From Bacillota bacterium (GTDB lineage Bacteria > Bacillota > Clostridia > Acetivibrionales > DTU013), in the NCBI GenBank assembly GCA_023411575.1, contig JAEYOP010000009.1, positions 91,690 through 155,689 on the forward strand: a DNA stretch of 64,000 nucleotides. The letters run 5' to 3'. The notes beneath the pieces were generated by a model. The model was not told the origin of the DNA. It made no database searches and saw only the letters and a list, made by a program, of their open reading frames with translations. Positions 42,650 through 52,222 of the stretch are shown piece by piece (the stretch's first letter is position 1; every line of letters starts with the position of its first letter). The position numbers and the translations under genes were made by a program.

Positions 42650-45613
42650 TTGAAGACATCTGCCGGTATCATGGAAAAAATAAAAAGAACAGTTCTTCTT
42701 TTGTTTATTTTATTGTTCGCCATACAAATCCCTTTGCCCGGGGCATTTGCCGCGGAAGCTCCGGAAATGGCATACAGCGGCGATACGGCCGCGGCGGCGG
42801 TGCTTGGGAATCTGAGCTATGCCGATATTGCCGGCGGAAATAGCTGGTCGAAGGAAGCGATTTACGAAACCGGCGCCCTCGGCATTGTAAAAGGCGGGAC
42901 CTCCAAGCAGTTCGGCCGGACCGCGGCCGTCACGAAGCAGGAAGCGCTGGCGATCGCCTACCGGGCCGCAGGACGCGAAGCGGAAGCCCAGCAGTTGGGT
43001 GTTACGCTGAACAATGCACGGGCGGCGGCAAACAAAAAAACGGACCCGCTGGCCGTCCTGTATGACGGCTTTCTCCAGTTGGCGGCCAACGACGGCCTGA
43101 TCACGGCGCAGAACCTTGCCGACGCCTTCAATACCGACCAGACGACGCTGACGGCGGACAGCTTTCACAGAAACGCTTCCGCCCAGCGACAGGAAATGGC
43201 CTACTGGCTTGCGAGGACCCTGGCGATCAATCCCGTCGGACAGCAGCAGGAACTGCTGAACTATTCCGACTGGCGCAGTGTGGACCCGGACAAGCTCCAG
43301 TACCTGGAGGCGGCATTGCAGCAGGGCATCCTGAACGGCAGCGGCGGCCGCCTCAATCCGAAGCAGTCCGTTACCAGGGAGCAGGCGGCGCAGATTGTAA
43401 AGAATGCGGAAACAGCGGTTCTCACCGCGCTCAAATACGTCAAAAATGCCGGAACGGTGGAGACAGTCGCCGCAACGAAGGATTATACGGGGAATATTGC
43501 CGTGAACGGCCGGAATATCACCGTCCGGGGCGCGGACGGCAAGCTGGCGTCCATCGTGACTGCCGTTCCGGCCGGTTCCGCGGCGGGGGGCAAGAATGAG
43601 ACTGCCGGAACGACGCTGGCCTCTATCCAGAAAGAACTGGTCGTATACAAAGACGGCGCCCTCGGCAACAGCAGCCTCCTGAAAAAAGGAGACAGGCTCC
43701 AGTACATAACCGACAGCTCCAAGGTAGTCAAATACGTAAATGTTGTTTCCAACGTAAATGAGGCACGGTATATAGCGGCCCAGATCAATAGTGTGGATAA
43801 GACGAATCTGCTGATGAACATCACTCAGTTGTTTACCCTGGATTACCCGGACGTGAAGAGCATTACCGGCAGCATTTCCTTCTCAAATGCACAGAATGAA
43901 AAAACGTCGTACCGGATCGCAGCCGGAGCGGATGTTTCCGTAAATGGGTCCAGGACGACCCTCCAGGCGGTTACCGAAGATGCGACGGCGATTCTTACCA
44001 TAGACGGCAACAATATCATCAAGGCCATCCAGTGTGTGGATTTCGGCATAAATTCGGAATCCAGGAATATTGTAAGGGGCATTGTGGAGGAAAACAATCC
44101 GGCCCTGGGCTATATCACGCTGTACAATGAGGACGGTTCGGGCACCGGCAGCAGCAAGGCCGCGTTACTGCGGACCTACAACTACGTAGACCTGGGCAGG
44201 ACAGAGGTGTACCGGAATCACAAGGCGACGGATGCCGCTGCCATACGGACCGGCGATACCGCCTATATCAAGCTGGACAGCGAGGGCGACGTTGCGTCCG
44301 TCAGTGCCATCGACAATTATACCGTCCGGTACGGCCGGATTATTTCCAAAATGCCTTCGGAAATTGCAGTGAAATACGATGACGGCACGGAACAGATCCT
44401 TGCGACGGACAGCAAGCTCATCGTTATACAGGACAAGCTTCTTACGGGCTTGAAGGGCCTGAAGGACGGAGACCGGGTAAGGCTGCTGCTGAATGACAAC
44501 GGCAAGACCACGGAACTGAAGGAAATCACCATCGAGGGCGATGAGCATTACATCAGCAACATATACAAGGGTACGGTGAGCAAAATCAACGGCATGTCGG
44601 ACAAGCTGACCGTCATGGGCCTGCAGGTGTTCAACAGGGGCAAATGGGAACGGACGGACCGCAAGGGCCTCACCACCATTCCGCTGGCGGACGGCTTCAA
44701 AATTTATTCGGGCGACACCGCGCTGGATACGGAAGAGGCTAATAAGCTGCTTGCTTCGAATGAGGCATACATAGCGGTCGAGAAGACCTACGGCGGAGAG
44801 GAGAAAGCTGTGCTGCTGTCCTACAGGAACAGCTCCGACACGGTGGTTCCGACCTACAGCGACAGCATTGCCGGTGCGGTTTCCGGTTCCGGCGGCTTCA
44901 CCCTTTCCAGGGAAAACAGGAAAGTTGCCTATTCCACCGGCAGCATCGTCGTAAAATACGGCAGGCTGGTTTCCGGAAACAGCCTTGCGGACAATGACGC
45001 GGCATATCTGGCGCTGGACAGGGATTACGCCTCCGGAGAATACAAGGCGGCCGTCGTCAAGGTGGACGAACCCCGGACGGTAAGCGGACTGGCCCTATAC
45101 AGGGGCAGAATCAGCGGCATAAACGACAACAAGGATTTCACTATCGAATCCTTCTCGCAGCTGCAGGGAACGGACTGGAGCTACAGCAACACGCCGAAGA
45201 CCTTCAACATCACCCTGGGCACAAGGGTGCTCAACAGCGACGGCGTAATGAATGTGCGCGATTTCAAGGGCTATGGGGAGGACAGCTTCCTGAAGGACGT
45301 GGTTTACATTGCCGCGGACGGGACGAATGCGGTGCTGGTGAGCACGGCTCCCTACGGAATCGCCAATGTCAGGGGGACGGTCTATGGGGCCGGAGAAAGC
45401 GACCTCAAGCTGCGCAGCGCCAAGAAATACAACGCAACCTCCTATTTGTGGGAGGACAGCTCCGATATAACGGTCAAATTGCTGGCCAACACGATTGTGA
45501 TCAAGAACGGCGCCGTAGTCGGCACATCCGATCTGAAAAACGGCGACTCGGTCCGGGTCGTCAAGAAGGATACCACTGCCGCCGGCGACGGATACATTAT
45601 ATTTGTCGAATGA
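42650..45613 (+). CDS. Large secreted S-layer-homology protein
   Basis: 987 aa from a TTG 6 bases after GGGAAGGAAG; an ATG at 42671 lacks such a site but would leave the signal peptide intact. Signal: basic start, RTVLLLFILLFAIQIP, cleavage after AFA. Two N-terminal SLH repeats (SYADIAGGNSWSKEAIYETG and NYSDWRSVDPDKLQYLEAAL) should anchor it to wall polymer. The remaining 750 residues are beta-rich, with repeated RxVRL/VRV-type barrels (GLKDGDRVRLLLNDNGK, LKNGDSVRVVKKD), probably a fibrous surface protein. No catalytic domain seen. Confidence 0.88.
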   Translation: MKTSAGIMEKIKRTVLLLFILLFAIQIPLPGAFAAEAPEMAYSGDTAAAAVLGNLSYADIAGGNSWSKEAIYETGALGIVKGGTSKQFGRTAAVTKQEALAIAYRAAGREAEAQQLGVTLNNARAAANKKTDPLAVLYDGFLQLAANDGLITAQNLADAFNTDQTTLTADSFHRNASAQRQEMAYWLARTLAINPVGQQQELLNYSDWRSVDPDKLQYLEAALQQGILNGSGGRLNPKQSVTREQAAQIVKNAETAVLTALKYVKNAGTVETVAATKDYTGNIAVNGRNITVRGADGKLASIVTAVPAGSAAGGKNETAGTTLASIQKELVVYKDGALGNSSLLKKGDRLQYITDSSKVVKYVNVVSNVNEARYIAAQINSVDKTNLLMNITQLFTLDYPDVKSITGSISFSNAQNEKTSYRIAAGADVSVNGSRTTLQAVTEDATAILTIDGNNIIKAIQCVDFGINSESRNIVRGIVEENNPALGYITLYNEDGSGTGSSKAALLRTYNYVDLGRTEVYRNHKATDAAAIRTGDTAYIKLDSEGDVASVSAIDNYTVRYGRIISKMPSEIAVKYDDGTEQILATDSKLIVIQDKLLTGLKGLKDGDRVRLLLNDNGKTTELKEITIEGDEHYISNIYKGTVSKINGMSDKLTVMGLQVFNRGKWERTDRKGLTTIPLADGFKIYSGDTALDTEEANKLLASNEAYIAVEKTYGGEEKAVLLSYRNSSDTVVPTYSDSIAGAVSGSGGFTLSRENRKVAYSTGSIVVKYGRLVSGNSLADNDAAYLALDRDYASGEYKAAVVKVDEPRTVSGLALYRGRISGINDNKDFTIESFSQLQGTDWSYSNTPKTFNITLGTRVLNSDGVMNVRDFKGYGEDSFLKDVVYIAADGTNAVLVSTAPYGIANVRGTVYGAGESDLKLRSAKKYNATSYLWEDSSDITVKLLANTIVIKNGAVVGTSDLKNGDSVRVVKKDTTAAGDGYIIFVE

Positions 45614-45678
45614 GAAAGCCCGTCGCGGGACCGGATTTGACGCCGGCCCGCGGGGCTGAGTCCTGGAGGACCTGAGTG

Positions 45679-47193
45679 ATGAAAAAATTTACGCTGACCG
45701 TAATCCTTTTCATACTGACCCTGCTGCTTTTCCCGGCCGGGGCTTATGCCCGCGAAGGAATCTGCGGCTACGAAGGAGGCATTTCCTCCGGCGAGGTCTC
45801 GGGCAAGACCACCTACGATTACCAGGAGGTATCCTTTATCACCGGCAAGCCTGTTGTCTTCAAGGGATCGCTGATCATCAAGAAGCAGGTGCGGCAGGAT
45901 AAGACGACCACCACCTATACCTACAGCCTCAAGAGCGGCGACAGCACGCTGACGCGGGTGCTGGCCTTCGACACGACGGCAACGAAAGCGGAGAACGGCC
46001 AGACCACAGAAATGGTAAGCTTCTCGAAAACGCCCACGGAGACGATCAAGATCGGCGGAGTCACTTATACGTTAAGGAAAGCAAACGGGTACGATTTCAC
46101 CCGCTCCAATCTGATCGATGAAAAGCCCGCCGTGAATTACCATGCCGGCAGCATCTGGAGCAAAAAGGTCTATGTGATCGGAGGCCAGGAAGAGGATACC
46201 GTTACGGTCGAATGTACCGGAGATTTCTATGGATACGACCAGTACTGGGGAAATGCGGAAAGCCTTCTGCTGGACTATACCATAGAGGGCGATATCGGGA
46301 GCAAGAAGGACAGTTGGGGCGGCACGGCGTCGGTCGCCATTTCCTCCACCTCCGTCGAACAGCTGGAATACCAGGAAAACAAGCCGGATCAGATCAGCTT
46401 TTCCGGGAGCTTTGTCCAGAGCAGGGCCAATACCAGCGTGCTCGAATATACCTGCAAGCTGAACGAATTTGATTCAAAAGGCATTGCTACCGATAATATG
46501 CTGACCTACACGGACAGCCTCAAGCTGGAAACCTTTCCGGTCCAGAAACGGCTTCCCACCGTCGCGTCGGCCAGCTTCGCCGGCCACTGGGCGGAAAACG
46601 AGATCCGGCTGATGTTCGGCCTGGAGGTTTTCAAGGGCAGCGGCGCCAGCTTCAAGCCCGACCAGTACATGAGCAGGGCGGAATTCGCTGCGGCCATGAT
46701 GCAGGTCGCAAGGGCGGTCCCGCCGGATCCGGCCCTTACCACGAGAACGACGGCCAGGACGACGACGAAAAAGGAGACGGTGGTATCGCCGTTTAACGAC
46801 GTTTCCATAGACAATGCCTATTTCACCCAGATCAAAGGCGCATATGACAGGGGCCTGCTGAGCGGAAAAGGGTACAACCTTTTCGGACCCAACGATACCA
46901 TCACCCGGGCCGATGCGGCGGTTGCCTTCATCCGGGCGCTGGGCTTCGAATCCCTTGCGCCGTCTCCGACAGCCGTGACGGGCTTCCGCGACAACGACCT
47001 CATACCCGCCCATGCCAGAAATGCAGCCTATGTGGCGAAAAAAATCGGCCTTTTGCAGGCCGACGCAAAGGGGAACATGAATCCCTCCAAAAAGCTGACC
47101 AAGGCGGAAGGCGCTTCTCTTTTCGAAACGCTGATCCAGTACCTGCAGGAGGGCATTAAGAAAGACTATATGGAACGGCTTGTAAACTATTAA
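45679..47193 (+). CDS. Secreted protein with three C-terminal SLH repeats
   Basis: 504 aa, ATG 9 bases after GGAGG. Signal peptide KKFTLTVILFILTLLLF with cleavage after AYA. The first 300 residues are beta-rich and of no known family. A Thr/Arg-rich linker splits the three SLH repeats at the C-terminus (FAGHWAENEIRLMFGLEVFK, FNDVSIDNAYFTQIKGAYDR, FRDNDLIPAHARNAAYVAKK). It lies 65 bp after the larger SLH gene, so the two are probably made together as surface proteins. Confidence 0.88.
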   Translation: MKKFTLTVILFILTLLLFPAGAYAREGICGYEGGISSGEVSGKTTYDYQEVSFITGKPVVFKGSLIIKKQVRQDKTTTTYTYSLKSGDSTLTRVLAFDTTATKAENGQTTEMVSFSKTPTETIKIGGVTYTLRKANGYDFTRSNLIDEKPAVNYHAGSIWSKKVYVIGGQEEDTVTVECTGDFYGYDQYWGNAESLLLDYTIEGDIGSKKDSWGGTASVAISSTSVEQLEYQENKPDQISFSGSFVQSRANTSVLEYTCKLNEFDSKGIATDNMLTYTDSLKLETFPVQKRLPTVASASFAGHWAENEIRLMFGLEVFKGSGASFKPDQYMSRAEFAAAMMQVARAVPPDPALTTRTTARTTTKKETVVSPFNDVSIDNAYFTQIKGAYDRGLLSGKGYNLFGPNDTITRADAAVAFIRALGFESLAPSPTAVTGFRDNDLIPAHARNAAYVAKKIGLLQADAKGNMNPSKKLTKAEGASLFETLIQYLQEGIKKDYMERLVNY

Positions 47194-47401
47194 GTTAAGC
47201 TGAATTAACAGGCGCTAAAAGCTTTAAACACATGAGCCATTCATAAAGTCAACCAGCATAACGAGTTAATTTGCCGGATGCTGGAAGCAGATGGAAAAAG
47301 TTTGGGGCAGTTGTCATAAAATACTTAATATGCTTGTCCCGTTATGGTAGAATTAAAACGAAACAATGGCTTTATACTTTACATCAGAAGGGGATAAACC
47401 A

Positions 47402-48898
47402 ATGAAATCCAATTCTTTTAAAGCTCTTTTAAAGCGCTGCGTCTGCGGGGCTCTTATCATCCTGCTGTTGTCGGGACAGACTGCATTTGCCGCCGATGCG
47501 GCCAGCGACGCAAAAAACCAGGAATATCTGCAAGGCGTGATGGACCTGATCCGGGATAAATACAAGGGAGCGCAGACGGACGATCAACTGGTCCAGGGTG
47601 CGATTGAAGGAATGCTCGGGTCCCTGGATCCCTACACCACCTATTATACGCCTGAAGAGGCGAATACCTTCATGAGCTCGGTATCCGGCGTCTTCGGCGG
47701 CATCGGGGTCCAATTGGAGACAACGGGCGATTACGTGGTGGTGACAAAAGTGTTTTCCGCGTCCCCGGCGGAAAAGTCCGGCATCATCCAGGGCGACAAG
47801 CTGGTCGAAGCGGACGGCAAGAGTCTTGTCCAGGTTTCTCCGGACAAGGCGGCGCTGCTTATAAAGGGCAATCCGGGAACAAAGGTCCGCATCGGGGTGC
47901 TTCGGAATGGAAGCAGTTCCGTTCATTACTTTGATGTGACGAGGGAAATTATAAAAATAAACCCCATTACCTATGAAATCCGGAATGGAATCGGATATAT
48001 CAAGCTCGAAACCTTTAACGAGAATTCCGAAGATTACCTGCTAAAGGCCCTGGCGGAAATGGACAACAGCAAGGTGACGAAAATCGTCCTGGACCTGCGG
48101 GACAATCCGGGGGGAGAAGTCGGGCAGGCGGTAGCGGTGGCGCAGAAGTTCGTTCCCAAGGGCCTGATCACGAAGCTGGATTACAAATCGGAAAGCTACC
48201 CGGATATCGAGTACAATTCCTACCTGGAGAAAGCAAAATACAAGCTGGCGGTACTGGTCAACGGAAACAGCGCGAGCGCGTCGGAAATCGTATCGGGCGC
48301 GATCCAGGATACGGGAGCCGGGAAGCTGGTGGGCACGAAGACCTTCGGAAAGGCGAAATTCCAGGGAATCCTGCCCATCTTGACGGAAGAGGCGTTTGCC
48401 AAGTACGCCCAGCAAACGGGAATCAAAACGGTGAATGCCTATGATCTGGGGAGCTATAATATCAATCCCTCCCAGGATGAAATCGTCGGGTATACGAAAA
48501 TGACACTGGGACTGTATTATACGCCCAAGGGAAGAATGATCGACGGCGTGGGCCTGACGCCGGACATCAAGGTCGCCGATCCGAAGCCGGTCTCCGACAT
48601 CAGCATCACCGGCATCCAGAAGCTCACCAAAACGACGAAGCCCGGGCTGAACGGGCAGGGGGGCGATGTCTACAACGCGGAGAAGATCCTGAAGATCCTG
48701 GGCTATAAGGTGGGCGACATCGACACGACGCTGGATTCCAAGACCTTCAACGCCATTATTGCGTACCAGAAGGCAAAGAAGCTGACCGCCAGCGGGATAC
48801 TGGAGGCCAAGACGCAGGACGCCCTGAATGCCGAGCTTTTGAAACTGATTCTCAAGTACGATACCCAATATGCGGCGGCAGTGAAAGCCCTCCAATAA
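47402..48898 (+). CDS. C-terminal processing protease (S41/CtpA)
   Basis: 498-aa secreted or membrane-tethered serine protease. Signal segment CGALIILLLSGQTAFA, PDZ domain (about 95-180: GGIGVQLETTGDYVVVTKVF), S41 catalytic domain with Ser in NGNSASASEIVSGA and Lys in KTFGKAKFQ, and a C-terminal peptidoglycan-binding-like repeat (YNAEKILKILGYKVGDIDTT). The GKAKFQ sequence replaces the commoner GKGxVQ but keeps the Lys. Related enzymes act in sporulation signalling or envelope processing; here it follows two SLH genes. Confidence 0.92.
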   Translation: MKSNSFKALLKRCVCGALIILLLSGQTAFAADAASDAKNQEYLQGVMDLIRDKYKGAQTDDQLVQGAIEGMLGSLDPYTTYYTPEEANTFMSSVSGVFGGIGVQLETTGDYVVVTKVFSASPAEKSGIIQGDKLVEADGKSLVQVSPDKAALLIKGNPGTKVRIGVLRNGSSSVHYFDVTREIIKINPITYEIRNGIGYIKLETFNENSEDYLLKALAEMDNSKVTKIVLDLRDNPGGEVGQAVAVAQKFVPKGLITKLDYKSESYPDIEYNSYLEKAKYKLAVLVNGNSASASEIVSGAIQDTGAGKLVGTKTFGKAKFQGILPILTEEAFAKYAQQTGIKTVNAYDLGSYNINPSQDEIVGYTKMTLGLYYTPKGRMIDGVGLTPDIKVADPKPVSDISITGIQKLTKTTKPGLNGQGGDVYNAEKILKILGYKVGDIDTTLDSKTFNAIIAYQKAKKLTASGILEAKTQDALNAELLKLILKYDTQYAAAVKALQ

Positions 48899-48934
48899 AA
48901 AAGAAAAAAGATTAATTTTATTGAATATATAGTA

Positions 48935-48963
48935 TTGACACAATACACATACAAATATAAAAT
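48935..48963 (+). promoter_or_regulatory. Promoter of pyrG
   Basis: TTGACA, 17 bases, TAAAAT; the transcript would begin at the GG near 48969, about 130 bases before pyrG. Confidence 0.7.
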
Positions 48964-49035
48964 AATAAGGTGTTTTTTCTATAGCAAATTTTATTCCAAA
49001 AGGAGCTATAAAAAAAGAAACCATTTGGGCAATAT

Positions 49036-49089
49036 AAGTGCAAAAAAAAAACGGGTTCTACCGTGAATTTTTTGCACTTTATTTTTTTG
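49036..49089 (+). terminator. Leader terminator (attenuator) of pyrG
   Basis: AAGTGCAAAAAA pairs with TTTTTTGCACTT, and AACGG with CCG at the top, followed by TATTTTTTT. It ends 13 bases before the pyrG start, between promoter and gene. In other Firmicutes pyrG is controlled by a CTP-sensitive leader terminator, so this is probably the same kind of control. Confidence 0.72.
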
Positions 49090-49101
49090 GAGGAGAAGAT
49101 C

Positions 49102-50703
49102 ATGTCGGCAAAGTACATATTTGTTACCGGCGGAGTCGTTTCGGGCCTTGGAAAAGGGATCACCGCGGCGTCGCTGGGAAGGCTGCTGAAAGCCAGGGGA
49201 CTTCAGGTCACCATTCAGAAATTCGACCCGTACATCAATGTCGATCCGGGTACGATGAGTCCCTATCAGCACGGCGAGGTTTTCGTCACCGACGATGGAG
49301 CCGAGACAGACCTCGACCTGGGGCACTACGAAAGGTTTATCGACGAAAACCTGAACAAGAACAGCAACGTCACCACCGGAAAGGTATACTGGTCCATCAT
49401 CAGCAAGGAGAGGAAAGGGGATTTTCTCGGAGGCACGGTTCAGGTCATACCGCACATAACAAACGAAATAATAGATCGAGTCTCAAGGGTAGGCAAATCG
49501 GACCACAATGACGTGGTTATCACCGAAATAGGCGGCACCGTCGGCGATATAGAGAGTCTACCCTTTCTTGAGGCCATTAGACAGGTTGGAACCTATATGG
49601 GCAGGGAAAACGTCATGTACATTCACGTCACCCTGGTTCCCTATCTCGGAAAATCGGGAGAGCTTAAAACAAAGCCCACCCAGCACAGCGTCAAGGAACT
49701 GAGAAGCATCGGTATTCAGCCGGATGTGATCGTATGCCGGACGGAGCGGCAGCTGTCCAAGGATATGAAGGATAAAATAGGTCTTTTCTGCAATATTCCG
49801 GGCAGTTCGGTCATTCAGAACCTGGACGCCGAGATCCTTTACGAAGTACCGCTCATGCTGGAGAAGGAAGGGCTGGCGGATATTGTCTGCAAGCGGCTTG
49901 GCCTGGAATGCCGGGAGCCCGACCTGGCCGAATGGCAGGCCATGGTGGAAAAGCAAAAGAATCTGCAGGAAAGCGTGACCATCGCGCTGGTCGGAAAATA
50001 CATCGAGCTTCATGACGCCTACCTGAGTGTGGCCGAATCCCTCCGGCACGGCGGCATTGCAAACGGGGTCGATGTGAAAATCAAATGGGTCAATTCCGAG
50101 TTGCTGGACCGGGAGAACCTGGAGGAAGAGCTGGAGGAGGCCGACGGGATACTGGTGCCGGGCGGCTTCGGCGACAGGGGCATCGAGGGCAAGATTCTGG
50201 CGGCGCAGTACGCGAGGGAAAACAAGGTGCCCTTCTTCGGCATATGCCTGGGAATGCAGATGGCGGTGATCGAGTTCGCGCGGAACGTATGCGGAATGGA
50301 AAACGCCCACAGCTCCGAATTCAGCAAGACCACGGAATATCCGGTCATCGATCTGATGCCGGAGCAGAAGGACATCGACGAGATGGGCGGCACGATGCGC
50401 CTGGGCACCTATCCGTGCAAGGTCAGGGAAAGTTCCCTCGCCTTCAGGGCCTACCAGGACGAATTGATCTATGAACGCCACCGGCACAGATATGAATTCA
50501 ACAATGAGTTCAGGGAGAAGATCGTCTCCGGCGGATTGAGCCTTACCGGCCTGTCGCCCAGCGAGCGGCTGGTGGAGATCGTTGAGCTGCGGGACCATCC
50601 CTGGTATGTCGGCGTGCAGTTCCATCCGGAGTTCAAATCCCGCCCCAACAGGGCGCATCCCCTGTTCCGCGATTTTATCAAAGCGTCCTACGAAAACAGA
50701 TAG
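49102..50703 (+). CDS. pyrG: CTP synthase
   Basis: 533-aa enzyme making CTP from UTP, ATP and glutamine. Start is the ATG after TTGGAGGAG. N-terminal synthase domain (YIFVTGGVVSGLGKGITAAS P-loop) and C-terminal class I glutamine amidotransferase domain with Cys in FFGICLGMQMAV and the His-Glu pair in VGVQFHPEFKSRP. Standard length and intact. Confidence 0.98.
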   Translation: MSAKYIFVTGGVVSGLGKGITAASLGRLLKARGLQVTIQKFDPYINVDPGTMSPYQHGEVFVTDDGAETDLDLGHYERFIDENLNKNSNVTTGKVYWSIISKERKGDFLGGTVQVIPHITNEIIDRVSRVGKSDHNDVVITEIGGTVGDIESLPFLEAIRQVGTYMGRENVMYIHVTLVPYLGKSGELKTKPTQHSVKELRSIGIQPDVIVCRTERQLSKDMKDKIGLFCNIPGSSVIQNLDAEILYEVPLMLEKEGLADIVCKRLGLECREPDLAEWQAMVEKQKNLQESVTIALVGKYIELHDAYLSVAESLRHGGIANGVDVKIKWVNSELLDRENLEEELEEADGILVPGGFGDRGIEGKILAAQYARENKVPFFGICLGMQMAVIEFARNVCGMENAHSSEFSKTTEYPVIDLMPEQKDIDEMGGTMRLGTYPCKVRESSLAFRAYQDELIYERHRHRYEFNNEFREKIVSGGLSLTGLSPSERLVEIVELRDHPWYVGVQFHPEFKSRPNRAHPLFRDFIKASYENR

Positions 50704-50776
50704 GACCTGCGTATGCGTAAATGAACGGTTTATAAACAGTGTAAAACAGCCATACAAAAGCAGCAATAACGCTATA

Positions 50777-50836
50777 AAAAAGCAGGGAAGAGACGGGCAG
50801 TTCATTTGCCCAAACCTCCCTGCTTTCGCTTTTTTA
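50777..50836 (+). terminator. Intrinsic terminator after pyrG
   Basis: AAAGCAGGGA/TCCCTGCTTT outer stem and GGGCA/TGCCC inner stem, then CGCTTTTTT. The A run on the left may also let it work for the converging flavodoxin-fold genes. Confidence 0.82.
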
Positions 50837-50855
50837 GCCGGGCCCTTCTTTCTCC

Positions 50856-51557
50856 CTACACTACGCCATCAGTCCGACAGTACGGCGTCCGGTACAGATC
50901 CTTTTTCTTCAGGCCGTTCTTCTTCCCCTCTGAGGACCAGCCCAGGTTTCCCATGAAAAAATAGAGCCTTCTCGGGAATTTCATGGAAACCAGAATATTG
51001 CTCCGCGGCTCATTGCCGCCTTCCGACAGATCCTGGAGCATAAGGCCGAAGGCGTCCTTTATGCGGGCCATGATTTTTTTCATAAAGGGCGCGTCTTTTG
51101 CCCCCTGCAGCATGCCTCCCCCGCCAATGAGCAGCGCAAAGCGGAAGCGGCAGCCTGTCTGTACGCTGAAGCGCTCTATCACGCCGGCAGCCTCCTCGTT
51201 GATCTCCGGCTCGGGAAAGCCGCAGTTTATCACGGCGTACACCCTTGCGGCGGAGACGTTTTCCTTCCGCTGTCCGCGGTAATCGGCATAGTCCTGCAGA
51301 AAGCGCATAAGCATCCCCGGCAGGCAGAAAAAGTACAGCGGAAAAATGAAAATCAGGGCGTCGGCGTCCAGCATCCGGGCGTAATCCTGTTCGGCCCGTT
51401 TATTCAGGAGGCTCTTACGGACATTTATGCGGTATACCTCCGCGCCGGCCGGTTCCATGACCTCCTTCCCCATCGCCGAGAGGTCGTCGGAGGCGGAGGA
51501 TTCCGCCGCTTTCGGGCTGGCGCTTATAATAACGATTTTCTTTGCTGCTGCGCTCAC
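50856..51557 (-). CDS. Flavodoxin-fold NAD(P)H-dependent oxidoreductase
   Basis: 233 aa from a GTG start that overlaps the stop of the gene upstream by 4 bp. N-terminal flavodoxin-like strand and phosphate loop (KIVIISASPKAAESSASDDL), middle ALIFIFPLYFFCLPGMLMRF typical of FMN-reductase folds. The C-terminal 60 residues are basic and unusual. Possibly a quinone or nitro reductase. Under the control of the divergent TetR regulator. Confidence 0.8.
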   Translation of the reverse strand: MSAAAKKIVIISASPKAAESSASDDLSAMGKEVMEPAGAEVYRINVRKSLLNKRAEQDYARMLDADALIFIFPLYFFCLPGMLMRFLQDYADYRGQRKENVSAARVYAVINCGFPEPEINEEAAGVIERFSVQTGCRFRFALLIGGGGMLQGAKDAPFMKKIMARIKDAFGLMLQDLSEGGNEPRSNILVSMKFPRRLYFFMGNLGWSSEGKKNGLKKKDLYRTPYCRTDGVV

Positions 51558-52114
51558 AAGCTTCCCCCCATTCTCTTAAATTCAATTTTCCCAAGGGCTT
51601 CGGCCAATTCCGAATCGTTGTCACGCCAGATCAGTACATCGAGGTTGGAACGGTGCTTTTTGGTGATATCCGTAAACAGCCTTGCATCCTCCCCGGAAAC
51701 CGAATCCCCGTAGCCGATTATGACTTGCTTCGGATAATCCGAGTAGCGGGGCGGGTGCATGGTAGAGCCGTCGGCCCTTGTTACAAAAAACGGCAGCATG
51801 TTCGGCAGCCAGCGATCGACGGCATTTTTGATATTGGCGCTGAACTGGCCGAATACCACAGGGGAAAGGAAAATCACCGCGTCGCTGTTCATCTCCTCCC
51901 GGTTGATCCCACCAATAGCGTCGTTGATCACACACTCGCCCGGTTTTTTGACCCAGCAGCCGAAGCAACCTATACAGAAAGCCAGGTCTTCCCTTCCTAT
52001 TGCTGTTTCCTTCAGTTCATAGCCCTTGCCGGTAAAAAAGTCCCGCAGAAGCCGGTTGATCCGCTCATACGCCTCTGTCCGGCAATCCTTGTCGGAGATC
52101 ATGAACACTTTCAT
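51554..52114 (-). CDS. Flavodoxin-family FMN reductase with Cys motif
   Basis: 186 aa, ATG 6 bases after GGAGG. NADPH-dependent FMN-reductase-like fold with the CIGCFGCWVKKPGEC segment near residue 48, as in iron-sulfur-flavoprotein-related reductases (three to four Cys). Middle AVIFLSPVVFGQFSANIKNAVDRWLP. Likely an electron-transfer or detoxifying flavoprotein, first gene of a two-gene operon. Its promoter carries two TetR-type operators. Confidence 0.85.
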   Translation of the reverse strand: MKVFMISDKDCRTEAYERINRLLRDFFTGKGYELKETAIGREDLAFCIGCFGCWVKKPGECVINDAIGGINREEMNSDAVIFLSPVVFGQFSANIKNAVDRWLPNMLPFFVTRADGSTMHPPRYSDYPKQVIIGYGDSVSGEDARLFTDITKKHRSNLDVLIWRDNDSELAEALGKIEFKRMGGSL

Positions 52115-52126
52115 TTGATTCCTCCA

Positions 52127-52145
52127 ATGTTTACGTTGTAAACAT
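52127..52145. promoter_or_regulatory. TetR operator 1
   Basis: ATGTTTAC-GTT-GTAAACAT, a perfect 8-bp inverted repeat. It lies at the start of transcription of the minus-strand flavoprotein operon, just before its ribosome site. Confidence 0.75.
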
Positions 52146-52146
52146 C

Positions 52147-52175
52147 ATCCTATCATGCAATGTTTACTTTGTCAA
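52147..52175 (-). promoter_or_regulatory. Promoter of the flavoprotein operon
   Basis: Minus strand TTGACA (52175-52170), 17 bases, TAGGAT (52152-52147). Its -35 and spacer lie within operator 2 and its start point at operator 1. Confidence 0.7.
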
Positions 52176-52178
52176 CAT
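52160..52178. promoter_or_regulatory. TetR operator 2
   Basis: ATGTTTACTTTGTCAACAT, a less perfect copy of operator 1 spaced 33 bp away (three helical turns). It overlaps the -35 regions of both facing promoters. Confidence 0.7.
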
Positions 52179-52191
52179 TCTGTGGTATTAT
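52163..52191 (+). promoter_or_regulatory. Promoter of the tetR-type gene
   Basis: TTTACT, 17 bases, TATTAT on the plus strand, overlapped by operator 2, so the repressor would also control itself. Confidence 0.55.
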
Positions 52192-52222
52192 TGTTTCGAC
52201 AAAAGCCAAAGGAGGACCGACA

